From assembly GCA_963837355.1 (NCBI GenBank), contig CAWIMY010000003.1, forward strand, positions 62,001 through 126,000: DNA of 64,000 bases, written 5' to 3'. A model generated the notes under the pieces. The model saw only the letters and a list, made by a program, of their open reading frames with translations. It ran no database searches and had not been told where the DNA came from. Of this stretch, positions 50,473-60,200 are shown piece after piece; the first letter of the stretch is position 1, and each line of letters starts with the position of its first letter. The translations under genes and the position numbers were made by a program. The DNA comes from Aureispira sp963837355 (GTDB taxonomy: Bacteria > Bacteroidota > Bacteroidia > Chitinophagales > Saprospiraceae).

Positions 50473-51639
50473 ATGAAAGACTGGACAGAAATACTTCTCC
50501 ATTTGGGCGAAGAAACGCCTTTGCGTTCCAAACCTATTGTTCCTCCCATTGTGCAATCCTCTAACTTCGGTTTTGCTTCGGTAGCCGATTTTCGGGCAGC
50601 CTTTGGCAACGAAAAAGCCGCCCATTTGTACACACGCGGCAACAATCCGACCGTGGAAATTGTGCGCAAAAAAATAGCGGCCTTGGAAGGAGCCGAAGAT
50701 GCCTTGTTGTTTTCTAGCGGTTCTGCGGCCATTGCAGCCGCCATTATGAGCCAAGTGGCAGCAGGCGACCACGTAGTTTGTGTCCAAAAACCTTACAATT
50801 GGACGTATGTATTGCTGCACGATTACTTGTCGCGCTTTGATGTTACGGCCACTTTTGTGGATGGCAGTAGCTTGGAGGAGGTGGCCGCTGCTATTCAACC
50901 CAACACCAAAGTTTTGATGCTGGAGAGTCCTAATTCATTGACTTTTGAAGTGCAGGATTTACGTGCTTGCGCCCAACTGGCTCGGCAACATAATTTGGTG
51001 AGTATTATTGATAACAGTTATTGTAGTCCGCTCTACCAAAACCCAATAGACTACGGCATTGACTTGGTCTTGCACTCAGGTACTAAGTATTTAGGGGGAC
51101 ACAGCGATGTAGTTTTCGGCGTGCTTTGTGGATCGAAGGAATTGATGACGCCGATTTTTCAGGCAGAATATATGACGTTGGGGGCTTGCCTTTCTCCACA
51201 CGATGCGTGGTTGGTCCTTCGCAGCTTGCGTACTTTGCCCCTTCGCCTCCGCCAAATTTCGGCCACTACCCGCCAAGTTTTGGACTTCTTAAAGGCGCAT
51301 CCCAAGGTGGACTATGTGCTTTATCCATTGGACGAAAGTTTTCCACAATACGACTTGGCTACAGCACAAATGAGTGGTGCAGGAGGGTTGTTTTCTGTTA
51401 ATTTTCACGCTGAGTCGATTGCTCAAATGGAAGCTTTTTGCGATGCGTTGAGTACTGTTTTTCAAATGGCTGTCTCTTGGGGTGGACACGAGGCGTTACA
51501 AATTCCTACTTGTACTTTTTATGGAATCGAAGGCAAAGCGGCACCGCCGCTGCCTTTTACTTTTGTGCGCTACTATATTGGCTTGGAAGAGCCCGCCTAT
51601 TTGATTCGGCATTTGGCAAAGGCACTGGAGGCCTTGTAG
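50473..51639 (+). CDS. PLP-dependent Cys/Met metabolism enzyme (cystathionine synthase/lyase type)
   Basis: A 388-residue protein of the trans-sulfuration family. Motifs are PPIVQSSNFGFASVADFRAA, LYTRGNNPTVEIVRKKIAAL (the Y-x-R phosphate-contact loop), ALEGAEDALLFSSGSAAIAA, LMLESPNSLTFEVQDL, SIIDNSYCSPLYQNPIDYGI and the PLP lysine in LVLHSGTKYLGGHSDVVFGV. Members act as cystathionine gamma-synthase, beta- or gamma-lyase, or methionine gamma-lyase, and sequence alone does not settle which. It is cytoplasmic. The downstream 332 bp hold two short hairpins and then the AlkB gene. Confidence 0.92.
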   Translation: MKDWTEILLHLGEETPLRSKPIVPPIVQSSNFGFASVADFRAAFGNEKAAHLYTRGNNPTVEIVRKKIAALEGAEDALLFSSGSAAIAAAIMSQVAAGDHVVCVQKPYNWTYVLLHDYLSRFDVTATFVDGSSLEEVAAAIQPNTKVLMLESPNSLTFEVQDLRACAQLARQHNLVSIIDNSYCSPLYQNPIDYGIDLVLHSGTKYLGGHSDVVFGVLCGSKELMTPIFQAEYMTLGACLSPHDAWLVLRSLRTLPLRLRQISATTRQVLDFLKAHPKVDYVLYPLDESFPQYDLATAQMSGAGGLFSVNFHAESIAQMEAFCDALSTVFQMAVSWGGHEALQIPTCTFYGIEGKAAPPLPFTFVRYYIGLEEPAYLIRHLAKALEAL

Positions 51640-51685
51640 CGATTGGAAACACTGGGGAAAGCATTGGCTTTTTTACCTGCTGCTT

Positions 51686-51706
51686 TTTTGCAATTGCATT
51701 GCAAAA
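51686..51706. repeat. Short hairpin repeat, copy 1
   Basis: TTTTGCAAT-TGC-ATTGCAAAA, a 9-bp stem with a 3-base loop, followed by a GC-rich tail (ACGTGCGGGCGCGAGGCG). It shares TTGCAATTGCATTGCAA with copy 2. Confidence 0.75.
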
Positions 51707-51802
51707 CGTGCGGGCGCGAGGCGGGATGACTATTGTAGAAATAAAGGGCGCTTTTTCTAATATTTTGTTGTTTGTACTTTTTTTTGCCTTTTATTTCCCC
51801 CT

Positions 51803-51821
51803 GTTGCAATTGCATTGCAAC
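51803..51821. repeat. Short hairpin repeat, copy 2
   Basis: GTTGCAAT-TGC-ATTGCAAC, an 8-bp stem with the same 3-base loop, followed by CGCCCGCGTGGGAGGC. The outer pair differs from copy 1 but stays complementary. Confidence 0.75.
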
Positions 51822-51866
51822 GCCCGCGTGGGAGGCTGCATTACTAATTTTACATCAAAATTACAC

Positions 51867-51897
51867 TTGCATTCTTACTATAAATGCTGTATCTTCG
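51867..51897 (+). promoter_or_regulatory. Bacteroidota-type promoter of alkB
   Basis: TTG (51867-51869), 20 bp, then TATCTTCG (51890-51897), 74 bp upstream of the alkB ATG at 51972. Confidence 0.7.
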
Positions 51898-51971
51898 TTT
51901 TTTATAAAAAGAATACTGTTGCTAAAAAAAGCTGGTGCCTACTGTTACTTTATCATAAAAAGAATTGTCTT

Positions 51972-53036
51972 ATGTGGAGAGATTTAAAATATTTGGGAGC
52001 TTATATCATCCCTCTATCGACCATACACGCCCTATATGCCCAAGGATTTTGGTCTTTTAACGGCGTTACTGTTGCCTTTATCTTAGTGCCTTTATTAGAA
52101 TTCTTCTTTAAGGGAAATACCAACAATTTGGAGCAACAAGAAGAAGTCAAGCAAAACAACAAACAGCTCTTTGATTTCTTGCTCTACCTCAATGTCCCTA
52201 TGATTTTGGGGATTACAATCGCTTATCTTTATGTCTTATCTACAGGCACATTAGCCCTTTACGAAATTGTAGGCTTAACGATTACGACGGGTATTACCTT
52301 GGGAGGAGTTGGTATCAATGTAGCGCATGAACTTGGTCATCGCCAAGAGCGTTTTCCGCGTTTTATGGCGCAGTTGTTATTATTGCCTAACTTGTATATG
52401 CACTTTAGCATTGAGCACAACCACGGGCACCACCTTCACATTGCTACGCCAAAAGATCCCGCTTCTTCTCGTTACAACGAGACAGTATACGGATTTTGGT
52501 TCCGTTCGGTCGTTTTTAGCTATCTATCGGCTTGGAAAATAGAGGCAAAGCGCCTACAACAAGCAGGGTATGTGGCTTTTTCTTGGCGTAATAGAATGGT
52601 TCATTTACAATTGGTACAGCTGGCTTATTTAACGGTTGTTGTCTTGGTGTTTAGTTGGACAATCTTACCCTTTGCCTTGTTGGTTGCCGTGGTGGGCTTT
52701 TTAATGTTGGAAACAGTGAATTATATTGAACATTATGGTCTACAACGTCGACAATTGGCCTCTGGTCGCTATGAGCCTGTACAACCTTGGCACTCTTGGA
52801 ACTGCAACCACGATATTGGACGCATCTTATTGTACGAGTTAACCCGCCACTCTGACCACCATTATAAAGCTAGCCGCAAATATCAAGTCTTGCGTCATTT
52901 TGATCAAGCGCCGTTGCTCCCTTGGGGCTACCCCACTTCTATGCTTGTTTCGTTAGTACCGCCATTGTGGTTCCATTTAATGAATCCAAGAGTAACGTAT
53001 TTTAACGAACAATTGGAACAACGTTTAGCCGCTTAA
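51972..53036 (+). CDS. alkB: AlkB-type membrane di-iron alkane/fatty-acyl monooxygenase
   Basis: A 354-residue membrane protein from the ATG at 51972 (MWRDLKYLGAYIIPLSTIHA). The eight-His signature is complete: HELGHR (box 1), EHNHGHH (box 2) and LTRHSDHHYKASRKYQVLRH (box 3), plus the AlkB-specific NYIEHYGLQR motif. Four to six membrane segments surround them. AlkB enzymes hydroxylate the terminal carbon of medium-chain alkanes in the inner membrane using electrons from rubredoxin. No rubredoxin or reductase gene is visible in the window. A TetR-family gene lies convergently downstream and could be its regulator, though divergent placement would be more usual. Confidence 0.92.
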   Translation: MWRDLKYLGAYIIPLSTIHALYAQGFWSFNGVTVAFILVPLLEFFFKGNTNNLEQQEEVKQNNKQLFDFLLYLNVPMILGITIAYLYVLSTGTLALYEIVGLTITTGITLGGVGINVAHELGHRQERFPRFMAQLLLLPNLYMHFSIEHNHGHHLHIATPKDPASSRYNETVYGFWFRSVVFSYLSAWKIEAKRLQQAGYVAFSWRNRMVHLQLVQLAYLTVVVLVFSWTILPFALLVAVVGFLMLETVNYIEHYGLQRRQLASGRYEPVQPWHSWNCNHDIGRILLYELTRHSDHHYKASRKYQVLRHFDQAPLLPWGYPTSMLVSLVPPLWFHLMNPRVTYFNEQLEQRLAA

Positions 53037-53055
53037 TTGAATTTACCCTAATAAA

Positions 53056-53090
53056 AACAGCTGCTAACCTGAATTAGATTAGCAGCTGTT
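53056..53090. terminator. Bidirectional terminator hairpin between alkB and tetR-type gene
   Basis: A 12-bp perfect stem (AACAGCTGCTAA with TTAGCAGCTGTT) and an 11-base loop, 19 bp after the alkB stop. An A-run on the left favours termination of the minus-strand gene; the T-run on the right is weak. Confidence 0.75.
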
Positions 53091-53138
53091 ATAGTTCTTG
53101 TTGGGTGTTGATTAGTTGGAGAGAGCAGTGAGAATTTA

Positions 53139-53732
53139 TTAACTCGTCAATGTCTTTATAACCGCACTTTTTAGATAGCTGGCACGACGACTAAATCCTT
53201 TAGGATCACTCATTAACTTATCATAGTATAGCAAGCCTTCATTCGTAATAATAATATAATCGGCTACTGCTTCTGGACTTTCTTCTTTGATAAGATTACT
53301 ATCAATCCAAGATTTAGCTTGGGGGATTAAAATCTTCTTAAATCGATCATACATGTCTCGAAACCTTTGCCTAATCCGCTGATTCCTAGAGGACAAATAA
53401 TAGCAGGCGTAGAAAACTGTCGGGTCAGAAGAATTGAGCCATTCTTTGCTAAATAAAGTTTCCAAAACTTCTTCTAACTTGGCACGTGGCCCTTCGGCAT
53501 TAGCCACCCGTACTCTAAAATTTTCTTCGTGTTGATCTAATAGATGTTCGACGAAGGCAACTACCATTTCTTCCTTTGTTTTGAAATAATGAATTAATAA
53601 ACTTGGGTTAACGTCCATCCGCTTAGCAATTTTAGCGATTGAGGCATTTTCAAATCCTTGTTCTTTCAAAATGGTGTAGAAGTTTTCCAGTATCTCCTTC
53701 TTACGTACATCTGCTTTACTTTTTCTTCCCAT
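53139..53732 (-). CDS. TetR/AcrR family transcriptional regulator
   Basis: A 197-residue protein from the ATG at 53732 (MGRKSKADVRKKEILENFYT). The helix-turn-helix is FENASIAKIAKRMDVNPSLL, IHYFKTKEEMVVAFVEHLL, a standard TetR N-terminus. The C-terminal ligand domain is helical (RAKLEEVLETLFSKEWLNSS; ACYYLSSRNQRIRQRFRDMY). A 20-residue upstream extension is possible but not needed. It is convergent with alkB, and repression of lipid or alkane genes is a reasonable guess. Two TCATTAGAA motifs upstream (53811 and 53834) could be its own operator. Confidence 0.9.
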   Translation of the reverse strand: MGRKSKADVRKKEILENFYTILKEQGFENASIAKIAKRMDVNPSLLIHYFKTKEEMVVAFVEHLLDQHEENFRVRVANAEGPRAKLEEVLETLFSKEWLNSSDPTVFYACYYLSSRNQRIRQRFRDMYDRFKKILIPQAKSWIDSNLIKEESPEAVADYIIITNEGLLYYDKLMSDPKGFSRRASYLKSAVIKTLTS

Positions 53733-54096
53733 CTGAAGCGTTCTTTCCTTATTAGTAATATAAATCTTTTCTTTAGACCTACTATTTATCACCTATTCTA
53801 TCATTAGAACAGAAATATTTGACTAGTAATGCATCATTAGAATGAAACTATTCATGGCGTGTAGGACATTAATGGTATGCAGCAGCAATTTTTCTTTTCA
53901 AAAGGTGGGCAACAATACACGGTAAGTACTGTTGTGAATGGAGCACCAACTTTCTGCGATTGTAGTTGATCGGCAAGTTAAGTATTGAGAACAGCAAATT
54001 TTAGCTGTAAAAGGGTAAATTTGTACTACATTTTATTGAAACAGTATTTCATTTGCATTGTTTATTAATTGAACAAATCAACATTTTTTGTGACAG
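53733..54096. other. Intergenic region between divergent tetR-type gene and 54097
   Basis: 364 bp, AT-rich. It contains a direct repeat TCATTAGAA at 53811-53819 and 53834-53842 (23-bp period), placed upstream of the regulator. No gene or confident promoter pair was found. Confidence 0.45.
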
Positions 54097-54564
54097 ATGC
54101 TTGACAATTTAGAACAGGAATATCTTAGTAAATTGCTGATTCATTGTGAGCAACAGCAGCGCTACTATCTTACATTAGCCGTCCTTTTAATTCTTCTCAG
54201 CTGGGGCTTATATTTTGCCTTGCGCCGTCCAGGCACCCTACTAATAGCCCTCATTTTATCTGTCGGCCTTTGGTATTATCCTTGGCGCTATTACCAGCGG
54301 GCGAAATTGCTGCGCTTAGATTTGCAAGAGCAACAAAAAATAACCCTTACAACGGTCGTGTATGCGAAGTACATTAGTAAGATTAACCGCTTGCAGCCGT
54401 ATTATTACTGGCAGAGTGAAGAAGAAGATTTTGAAGTAAGTAAAGTCCAATACAACAGCCTAACTGTTCCTCAAACCATCACCATCACTTATGCCTCTCA
54501 TTCTAAAACCGTTTTAACCGCTCTACCGAGCCTTTCTCCAACCGATGAGTCAAGCCAAAAATAG
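54097..54564 (+). CDS. Small two-helix membrane protein of unknown function
   Basis: A 155-residue protein with two close membrane segments at about residues 24-70 (YYLTLAVLLILLSWGLYFAL, then TLLIALILSVGLWYYPWRYY), preceded by a helical N-terminus (MLDNLEQEYLSKLLIHCEQQ). A C-terminal soluble domain contains YYYWQSEEEDFEVSKVQYNS. No family was recognised. Its last 20 bp overlap the start of the TraB/GumN gene, implying translational coupling and possibly joint function at the membrane. Confidence 0.7.
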   Translation: MLDNLEQEYLSKLLIHCEQQQRYYLTLAVLLILLSWGLYFALRRPGTLLIALILSVGLWYYPWRYYQRAKLLRLDLQEQQKITLTTVVYAKYISKINRLQPYYYWQSEEEDFEVSKVQYNSLTVPQTITITYASHSKTVLTALPSLSPTDESSQK

Positions 54565-55348
54565 CCTACTTTGGGAAGTAACTGCTCCTGCTGTCCTTAC
54601 ACCATCTTACCTTTTTGGAACCATGCACGTACGAGATGAGCGCGTATTTTCCTCTATTGATTACTTAACCCGCTATTTACAACAGTGTGATGCCTTTGCT
54701 GCCGAATTCAATTTTGAACAAGCAGATAGTAGTCAAATTCAGTACGCGGCACAACTCCCTAAAGGCATTTCTTTACGAACTGCTTTATCTCCAAGCATAT
54801 ACAGTAAGTTAGAAAAGGTCGTCTATCAAGAGATCCAACAACCACTTGCTGCATTTGACCACCTCTCCCCCCTATTATTACTCAATGTATTAGCAGAAGC
54901 ACAACTCAACCTAGATCACCAAGTAGCCTTAGACCGAGTCCTATACAACTTGGCCCAACAAGCCAACAAAAAATTGCTTGGCTTAGAAACTTTCGAAGAA
55001 CAACTGGCCGTTTTCAAAGCCTTTAATCTACGGGAGCAATACCGCACCCTCAAACAAGTGGCCACTAATTTTGAGCGGTATCGGCGCAACCTCAAAAAAA
55101 CAACGCTCGCTTATATAAAAGGTGATGTACACGATTTGTACCAACGAAGCAGGCGCTCTATTGGCAGTATGCGGCGTGTCTTATTGTATGAACGCAATAA
55201 AAAGATGGCCACGCGTTTTGTCGATTATACGCAAGAACAAAGTCTATTTGCAGCGGTAGGAGCAGGACACTTGGCAGGAGAGCAAGGACTTTTACGGCTC
55301 TTAAAACAGCAAGGGTATCAATTACGCGCCCTTCCCTACCAACTTTAA
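54545..55348 (+). CDS. TraB/GumN family protein
   Basis: A 267-residue protein. The family motif SYLFGTMHVRDERVF lies near residue 21, AAEFNFE provides the conserved acidic residue near 54, LLGLETFEEQLAVF is central, and AAVGAGHLAGEQGLLRLLKQ is the C-terminal GxGH block. TraB/GumN proteins have a Tiki-like fold in which these Glu and His residues could bind metal for peptidase activity. Many bacterial members are lipoproteins, but this one lacks a signal peptide. It starts inside the end of the membrane-protein gene. Confidence 0.85.
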   Translation: MSQAKNSLLWEVTAPAVLTPSYLFGTMHVRDERVFSSIDYLTRYLQQCDAFAAEFNFEQADSSQIQYAAQLPKGISLRTALSPSIYSKLEKVVYQEIQQPLAAFDHLSPLLLLNVLAEAQLNLDHQVALDRVLYNLAQQANKKLLGLETFEEQLAVFKAFNLREQYRTLKQVATNFERYRRNLKKTTLAYIKGDVHDLYQRSRRSIGSMRRVLLYERNKKMATRFVDYTQEQSLFAAVGAGHLAGEQGLLRLLKQQGYQLRALPYQL

Positions 55349-55438
55349 AGTTCTATGCTTTTTTAACAACTAACATTTCTCGCCAAGAGTTAAGGTATAA
55401 AACTGCTTTTTTGACTGTAAATTCCCTACCTTTCTGCC

Positions 55439-56761
55439 ATGAACGATCTACCACTAACTTCCTACTTACAACGGTTGAGTATTGAGAAACTCAATCCGAT
55501 GCAAATCGCTTTCTTAGAAACAGCGGCTTTGCCTAATGATGTGCTTTTACATGCTCCCACGGGATCTGGTAAAACCTTGGCCTTTTTGCTAGCCTTGCTC
55601 GGCAAACTCCAACCCACGGAACAGCCCACCACACAGGCGCTCATCTTAGCTCCTTCAAGAGAGCTCGCTTTACAGATTGATCAAGTTTTTAGAACGTTGC
55701 AAACAGGCTACAAAATCAACTGCTGTTATGGTGGTCACCCGATTGCCATCGAACTGCAGAACCTACAAACCCCTCCCGCCGTATTAGTCGGTACTCCTGG
55801 CCGTATTGCCGATCACCTAAGACGGGAAAGCATTACCACGGCCAGTATCCAATACTTAGTCTTGGATGAGTTTGATAAGTCCTTGGAACTAGGATTTGAA
55901 AAAGATATGGCGGCCATTGTAGAGGCACTACCACAACTACAGCAGCACTTATTAACCTCTGCCACCAACGCGGTTGTTATACCAGAGTTTCTCTCTCTCC
56001 ATGAGCCCGCCTACCTAGACTTTACCGCTCGTCGGCCCACCTCCGATCGTTTAGGCATCAAAGCCATCATGACCAGCAGTACCAATAGAAAAAAAGACTT
56101 TCTACGATTAGTCCAATGGGTTGGTCGAGAAGCTACTCTAGTTTTTTGCAACCAAAAAGCAAAGGTAGAGGAAGTAAGCGACTGGTTAGATGATTTAAAC
56201 ATTACCCACGGAACCTTTCACGGCGACTTGGAGCAAAAAGAACGAGAATTGTCACTGATTCGCTTTAGAAATGGCAGCTACGATATTTTAGTAACGACCG
56301 ACTTGGCGGCGCGTGGATTAGACATTCCGAGCATTCGCCACATCATTCACTACCAGCTGCCCCATTCCGAGCCGGAATTCATTCACCGAAACGGTCGTAC
56401 CGCGCGGATGGAAGCCACGGGTACTGCCTATGTTTTATTAGAAGAGGATAAACCCTGGCGCAGCTACTTGGATGACGGCTTAGAGTACATCGAACTCCCT
56501 GAAAAAACCACCACTCTTCCTGCTCCCTTATGGGACACCCTTTATATCAGCGCAGGCAAAAAAGATAAAATCAATAAGTTTGATTTAGTTGGTGCCATTC
56601 TCAAAAAAGGCAAGCTCAATGCCGAAGAACTCGGCTTAGTTGTCGTCAAAGAACACCGCTCTTATGCTGCCGTCAAGCGCAATGTAGTGGAGAAAGTTAT
56701 TGAAAATTTACATAAAAAACGCATCAAAAAGCAGCAAGTAGTCGTAGAATTAGCTCGCTAA
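55439..56761 (+). CDS. DEAD-box-type RNA helicase
   Basis: A 440-residue protein. Motifs in order: Q-motif (LNPMQIAFLE), motif I APTGSGKT, Ia APSRELALQID, Ib VGTPGRIADHL, motif II DEFD (YLVLDEFDKSLELGF) instead of DEAD, motif III SAT, motif IV LVFCNQK, motif V TTDLAARGLDI and motif VI HRNGRTAR. A short C-terminal domain (KINKFDLVGAILKKGKLNAE, GLVVVKEHRSYAAVKRNVVE) resembles the DbpA RNA-binding domain, so a 23S rRNA-related DbpA-like role is possible. The helicase unwinds RNA using ATP in ribosome assembly or RNA turnover. The DEFD variant keeps the catalytic Asp-Glu. Confidence 0.92.
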   Translation: MNDLPLTSYLQRLSIEKLNPMQIAFLETAALPNDVLLHAPTGSGKTLAFLLALLGKLQPTEQPTTQALILAPSRELALQIDQVFRTLQTGYKINCCYGGHPIAIELQNLQTPPAVLVGTPGRIADHLRRESITTASIQYLVLDEFDKSLELGFEKDMAAIVEALPQLQQHLLTSATNAVVIPEFLSLHEPAYLDFTARRPTSDRLGIKAIMTSSTNRKKDFLRLVQWVGREATLVFCNQKAKVEEVSDWLDDLNITHGTFHGDLEQKERELSLIRFRNGSYDILVTTDLAARGLDIPSIRHIIHYQLPHSEPEFIHRNGRTARMEATGTAYVLLEEDKPWRSYLDDGLEYIELPEKTTTLPAPLWDTLYISAGKKDKINKFDLVGAILKKGKLNAEELGLVVVKEHRSYAAVKRNVVEKVIENLHKKRIKKQQVVVELAR

Positions 56762-57289
56762 AAGCTTACTGTTTATGATTCATCCTTGCCTTCTATGTGC
56801 GCTCTAAGCGAGTACCTCCTGAAAAAGTTAGGATAATTTTTTCTTAAAAAATCCTCCAGTGCAAGAACCTTTGGTCTCAAAGATTCTTGCACTGCTCGTT
56901 TATGGGCAAGCGATAGTTATAAAGTCTGAAATCTTCTGATTCGCCCCCCCGACTACCTGCGATTGAAGCCCTTCTACTCCCGCGCTTTTTGGATACCTCA
57001 GCCAATCGCCCTCTCTTTCAAATAACCATCGTACAACAAACAATATTATTTGCAGTAAAGCAATAAAAAGCTTATTTCTACAAGCTAAAAAACTTCAATT
57101 ATAGTAGCCCTCCACAGCAATTCCTGTTTTTTTACCGCTTTCTAACCCTTCCGTCTATCATAAAAGCTCCTGCCTTTCGTTAAAAGATTGTATATTAGCT
57201 AGAACGTCACTTTTTGCCCGTTTAAAAACAGGTACTCAGGTACTATTCTACCTGTCCCAAGTCCATTTTAGAGAAAGAAACCAATACTT
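56762..57289. other. 528-bp gene-free region
   Basis: Contains the hairpin at 56857-56894 and otherwise AT-rich sequence. No intact frame, RNA gene or clear promoter is visible. The promoter of the giant gene at 57290 presumably lies here. Confidence 0.5.
56857..56894. terminator. Hairpin, probable terminator of the helicase gene
   Basis: Arms CAGTGCAAGAAcCTTTG and CAAAGaTTCTTGCACTG (one mismatch), a 4-base loop, about 95 bp after the helicase stop. The right-hand T-run is weak (CTCGTTTAT), while the left A-run suggests function on the minus strand too. Confidence 0.6.
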
Positions 57290-60200
57290 ATGTGGAAACA
57301 TAGACCACTTTTATTCTGCTGCTTACTAGGATTAATCGTTATTAGTGCTCCATCTTTACAAGCCCAGGTTACCTTAACCGTACGCATCAATAGTGGTAGT
57401 TCTACCACCACCTGTACCGATGGTTTTTTGGGCGGCGGCCCAGAGCTGCATTGGCGCGTAGAGGTAGATGGACAAGGCTATACCACTTACCCCAGACGCG
57501 GCGGTTGTTTTACGGATGCGCCCAATACCCAATATTCAGAGGTATTCAATTGTACCAACCGCTACCCTGCCACTTTACCCGTGTGCTTACGCGCTTTTGA
57601 GGATGATGGCGCTCTTTGTATCGTTAACGAAAGTTGCTTAGAGCAAATTTGCCAAAACTTCGCTACGCCTACCATAGGCAACACGCTCACCTATACCCTT
57701 TCGGTCAATGGCTCTAGTACCGCCACCGTCAATTTTAGCATTACGGCAACAGGTAGTTTTGCCTTACCAGGAAGTGCTTATAATGACGTTTGTAACGCAG
57801 TCAACTTGGGCACCCTCAATGCTAGCAGTACTATTGGTAACCGAAATTTGAGCAACTACGGCAATTTTTGTGCGGATAACATCGGCGAACCGAGTCCTTG
57901 GGGCAATAGCAACGATCAAGGAGTTTGGTTTCAATTCACCACCAGCGCTACCCCTGCCGCAGTCATCGAAATAGAAGCCGAAAGCGACCCACAAAATATT
58001 GGCAATGACGTAGATTTACAACTTGCCCTCTATGAATCCAGTAACGGGACGTGTTCGGGGGCTTTAACCTTAGTTGACGATAGCTATACGGGCTTTGGTT
58101 TGTTAGAAGACGAAGACTTATCCATCAATTGCCTACAACCCAACACCACTTATTTTATATTGGTCGATGGCGAACGAACGAACATTATCAACAATGGCGG
58201 ACAAGAAGGTTATTTTGGTTTACAAGTAGTTGATGGCGGTATTATACAAGCTGCCGATGAGATTTGCGATGCCGAATTTCTAGGTGCAGTGCCCGCAGGT
58301 GGCTCGGTGGGCACACCCAATTTGAGCCGATCCAATGTCTGTGCCACCAATACTAACGACCCCAACCCTGGCGCTTGGTCCTCTGACCAAACGGTGTGGT
58401 TTCGCTTTCAAGCGCCACCTACGGGTCACGTCATCATTGATGCCGACAGTGACTTGCCCTTTCCATTGGGAACAGATGCCGTGGATTTACAATTGGCGGT
58501 CTATAGCACCAGTAATAATACTTGTACAGGAACACAAAACTTTATTGCCTCCGATTATACCCCTGGCTTATTTGGCGAAGAACTGGATGTCCGCTGCCTA
58601 ACCCCAGGCCAAGATTACTGGATTTTAGTAGACGGCTCCCCGCTCAATGTCGATGGGATTTTTGACATCACTGTCCGCGATGGTGGCATCCCCCCTGCTC
58701 CTAACGACCTCATTTGCAATGCGATTCCCTTGGGCGCGCCAGGCAATGGTGGTACCGTGGGGCTCAACAACCAAAACAACTACTGCGCGGATAACATCTT
58801 TGAACCCATTCCCAGCAATTGGGGCAATGACCAAGGAGTTTGGTATACCTTCATCGCGCCTCCTTCGGGAAAGGTCGAAATCCGCCTCGATAACGGTAAT
58901 ATTATCACAGGAGACAACGTAGACCTACAAGTCGCCGTCTATGATTTGGCGGGGGCAGTTTGTACAGGGGTGCCCGCCGAACTTAAATCTGAGCATGGCG
59001 GTATTGGAGTGCTTTGGAACGAAGATATGGAAGTGGAATGCCTAGAACCAGGCCGCGAATATTGGATTCTAGTAGATGGCGAAGGCTCTTTGATTGATCC
59101 TGATTTACAAGAAGGCACCTTTGATATTGAAGTCTATGGCGATCCGCGTGATTTAGCCTCTCCTTACGATAGACCTTGTAATGCCTTGGCGCTAGGCGAT
59201 CCTACAGGTGGCTCAGTGGGCACTAGCCCCATCACCACGCACGGCTCCCAAAATAATTTTTGCGCGGATGCCGCAGGCGAGCCGCAGCCCTCGGGCTTTA
59301 CCGCCGATCAAACAGTATGGTATACCTTTGTCGCGCCCTCTACAGGCAATGTCAATATTGATTTAACGTCGGACCCTGTTCTCGGTGGGACAGACCCCAT
59401 TAATTTACAAATTGCCGTTTGGGAAACCCCTAGCTGTACAGGGCCTTGGCGCGAGGAAGTAAGCGGCGATGATTTAATCTACGATGTGGATTTGGATGTA
59501 TTCTGTCTTACGCCAGGCCAAGTGTACTATATTCAAATTGATGGCTCGCCCCCAGCCATTTTAGGCGGCGAAGAGGGCTACTTTGATATTACCATCAGTG
59601 AGATTCCCTCTATTCCTGTAGCCACGAATGATTTGATTTGTAATGCCGTGCCGTTGGGCAATCCTTTTGCAGGAACGGTGAGTGCGACGAACCAACAAAA
59701 TTTATGCGCCGATGATATTGGCGATCCTACGCCTTCTGCCTTTGGTACCGACCAAACCGTTTGGTACAGCTTTACCACACCCGCTACAGGTGGCCCTTTT
59801 GCAGTCGATATTGATGCCAATTCTAGTTTACCTTGGCCTTTTGGCAATAGAGATGCCATTGATTTGCAAATTGCTGTTTTTGGTTCTAGCAATAATACTT
59901 GTACAGGAGCCTTGACGGAAGTGGAAAGCGGTTATTCGCTCTTAGATTTATTTGACGAAAGTCTAAACGTCGCTTGTTTGGAAGAAAACCGCACCTACTT
60001 TGTGATGGTCGATGGCTCTTTCTTGGATGTACAGGGCTATTTTGACATTAATATTTCTGCGGCAACACCTGTTCCCCTACCTACCAACGACCTGATTTGT
60101 CAACATGAGAATTTGGGCGTGGTGCCCATTGGTGGCAACATCAACAACGGGGTCAATTATTACAATTTCTGTGCAGATGTGGAGCCTGGAGAGCCAAGCC

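Larger units (their letters stand above)
51640..51971. other. 332-bp gap with two related hairpins and a promoter
   Basis: Between the PLP enzyme and alkB. It contains the two TTGCAAT hairpins with GC-rich tails (51686 and 51804) and the alkB promoter at 51867-51897. The frame continuing upstream of alkB through this region (to 51438) overlaps the PLP gene and is not protein-like. Confidence 0.6.

Noticed and set aside
51438..51971. Upstream extension of the AlkB frame by 178 codons.
   Set aside because: It overlaps the PLP enzyme in another frame, crosses the hairpin repeats and the promoter, and is not protein-like.
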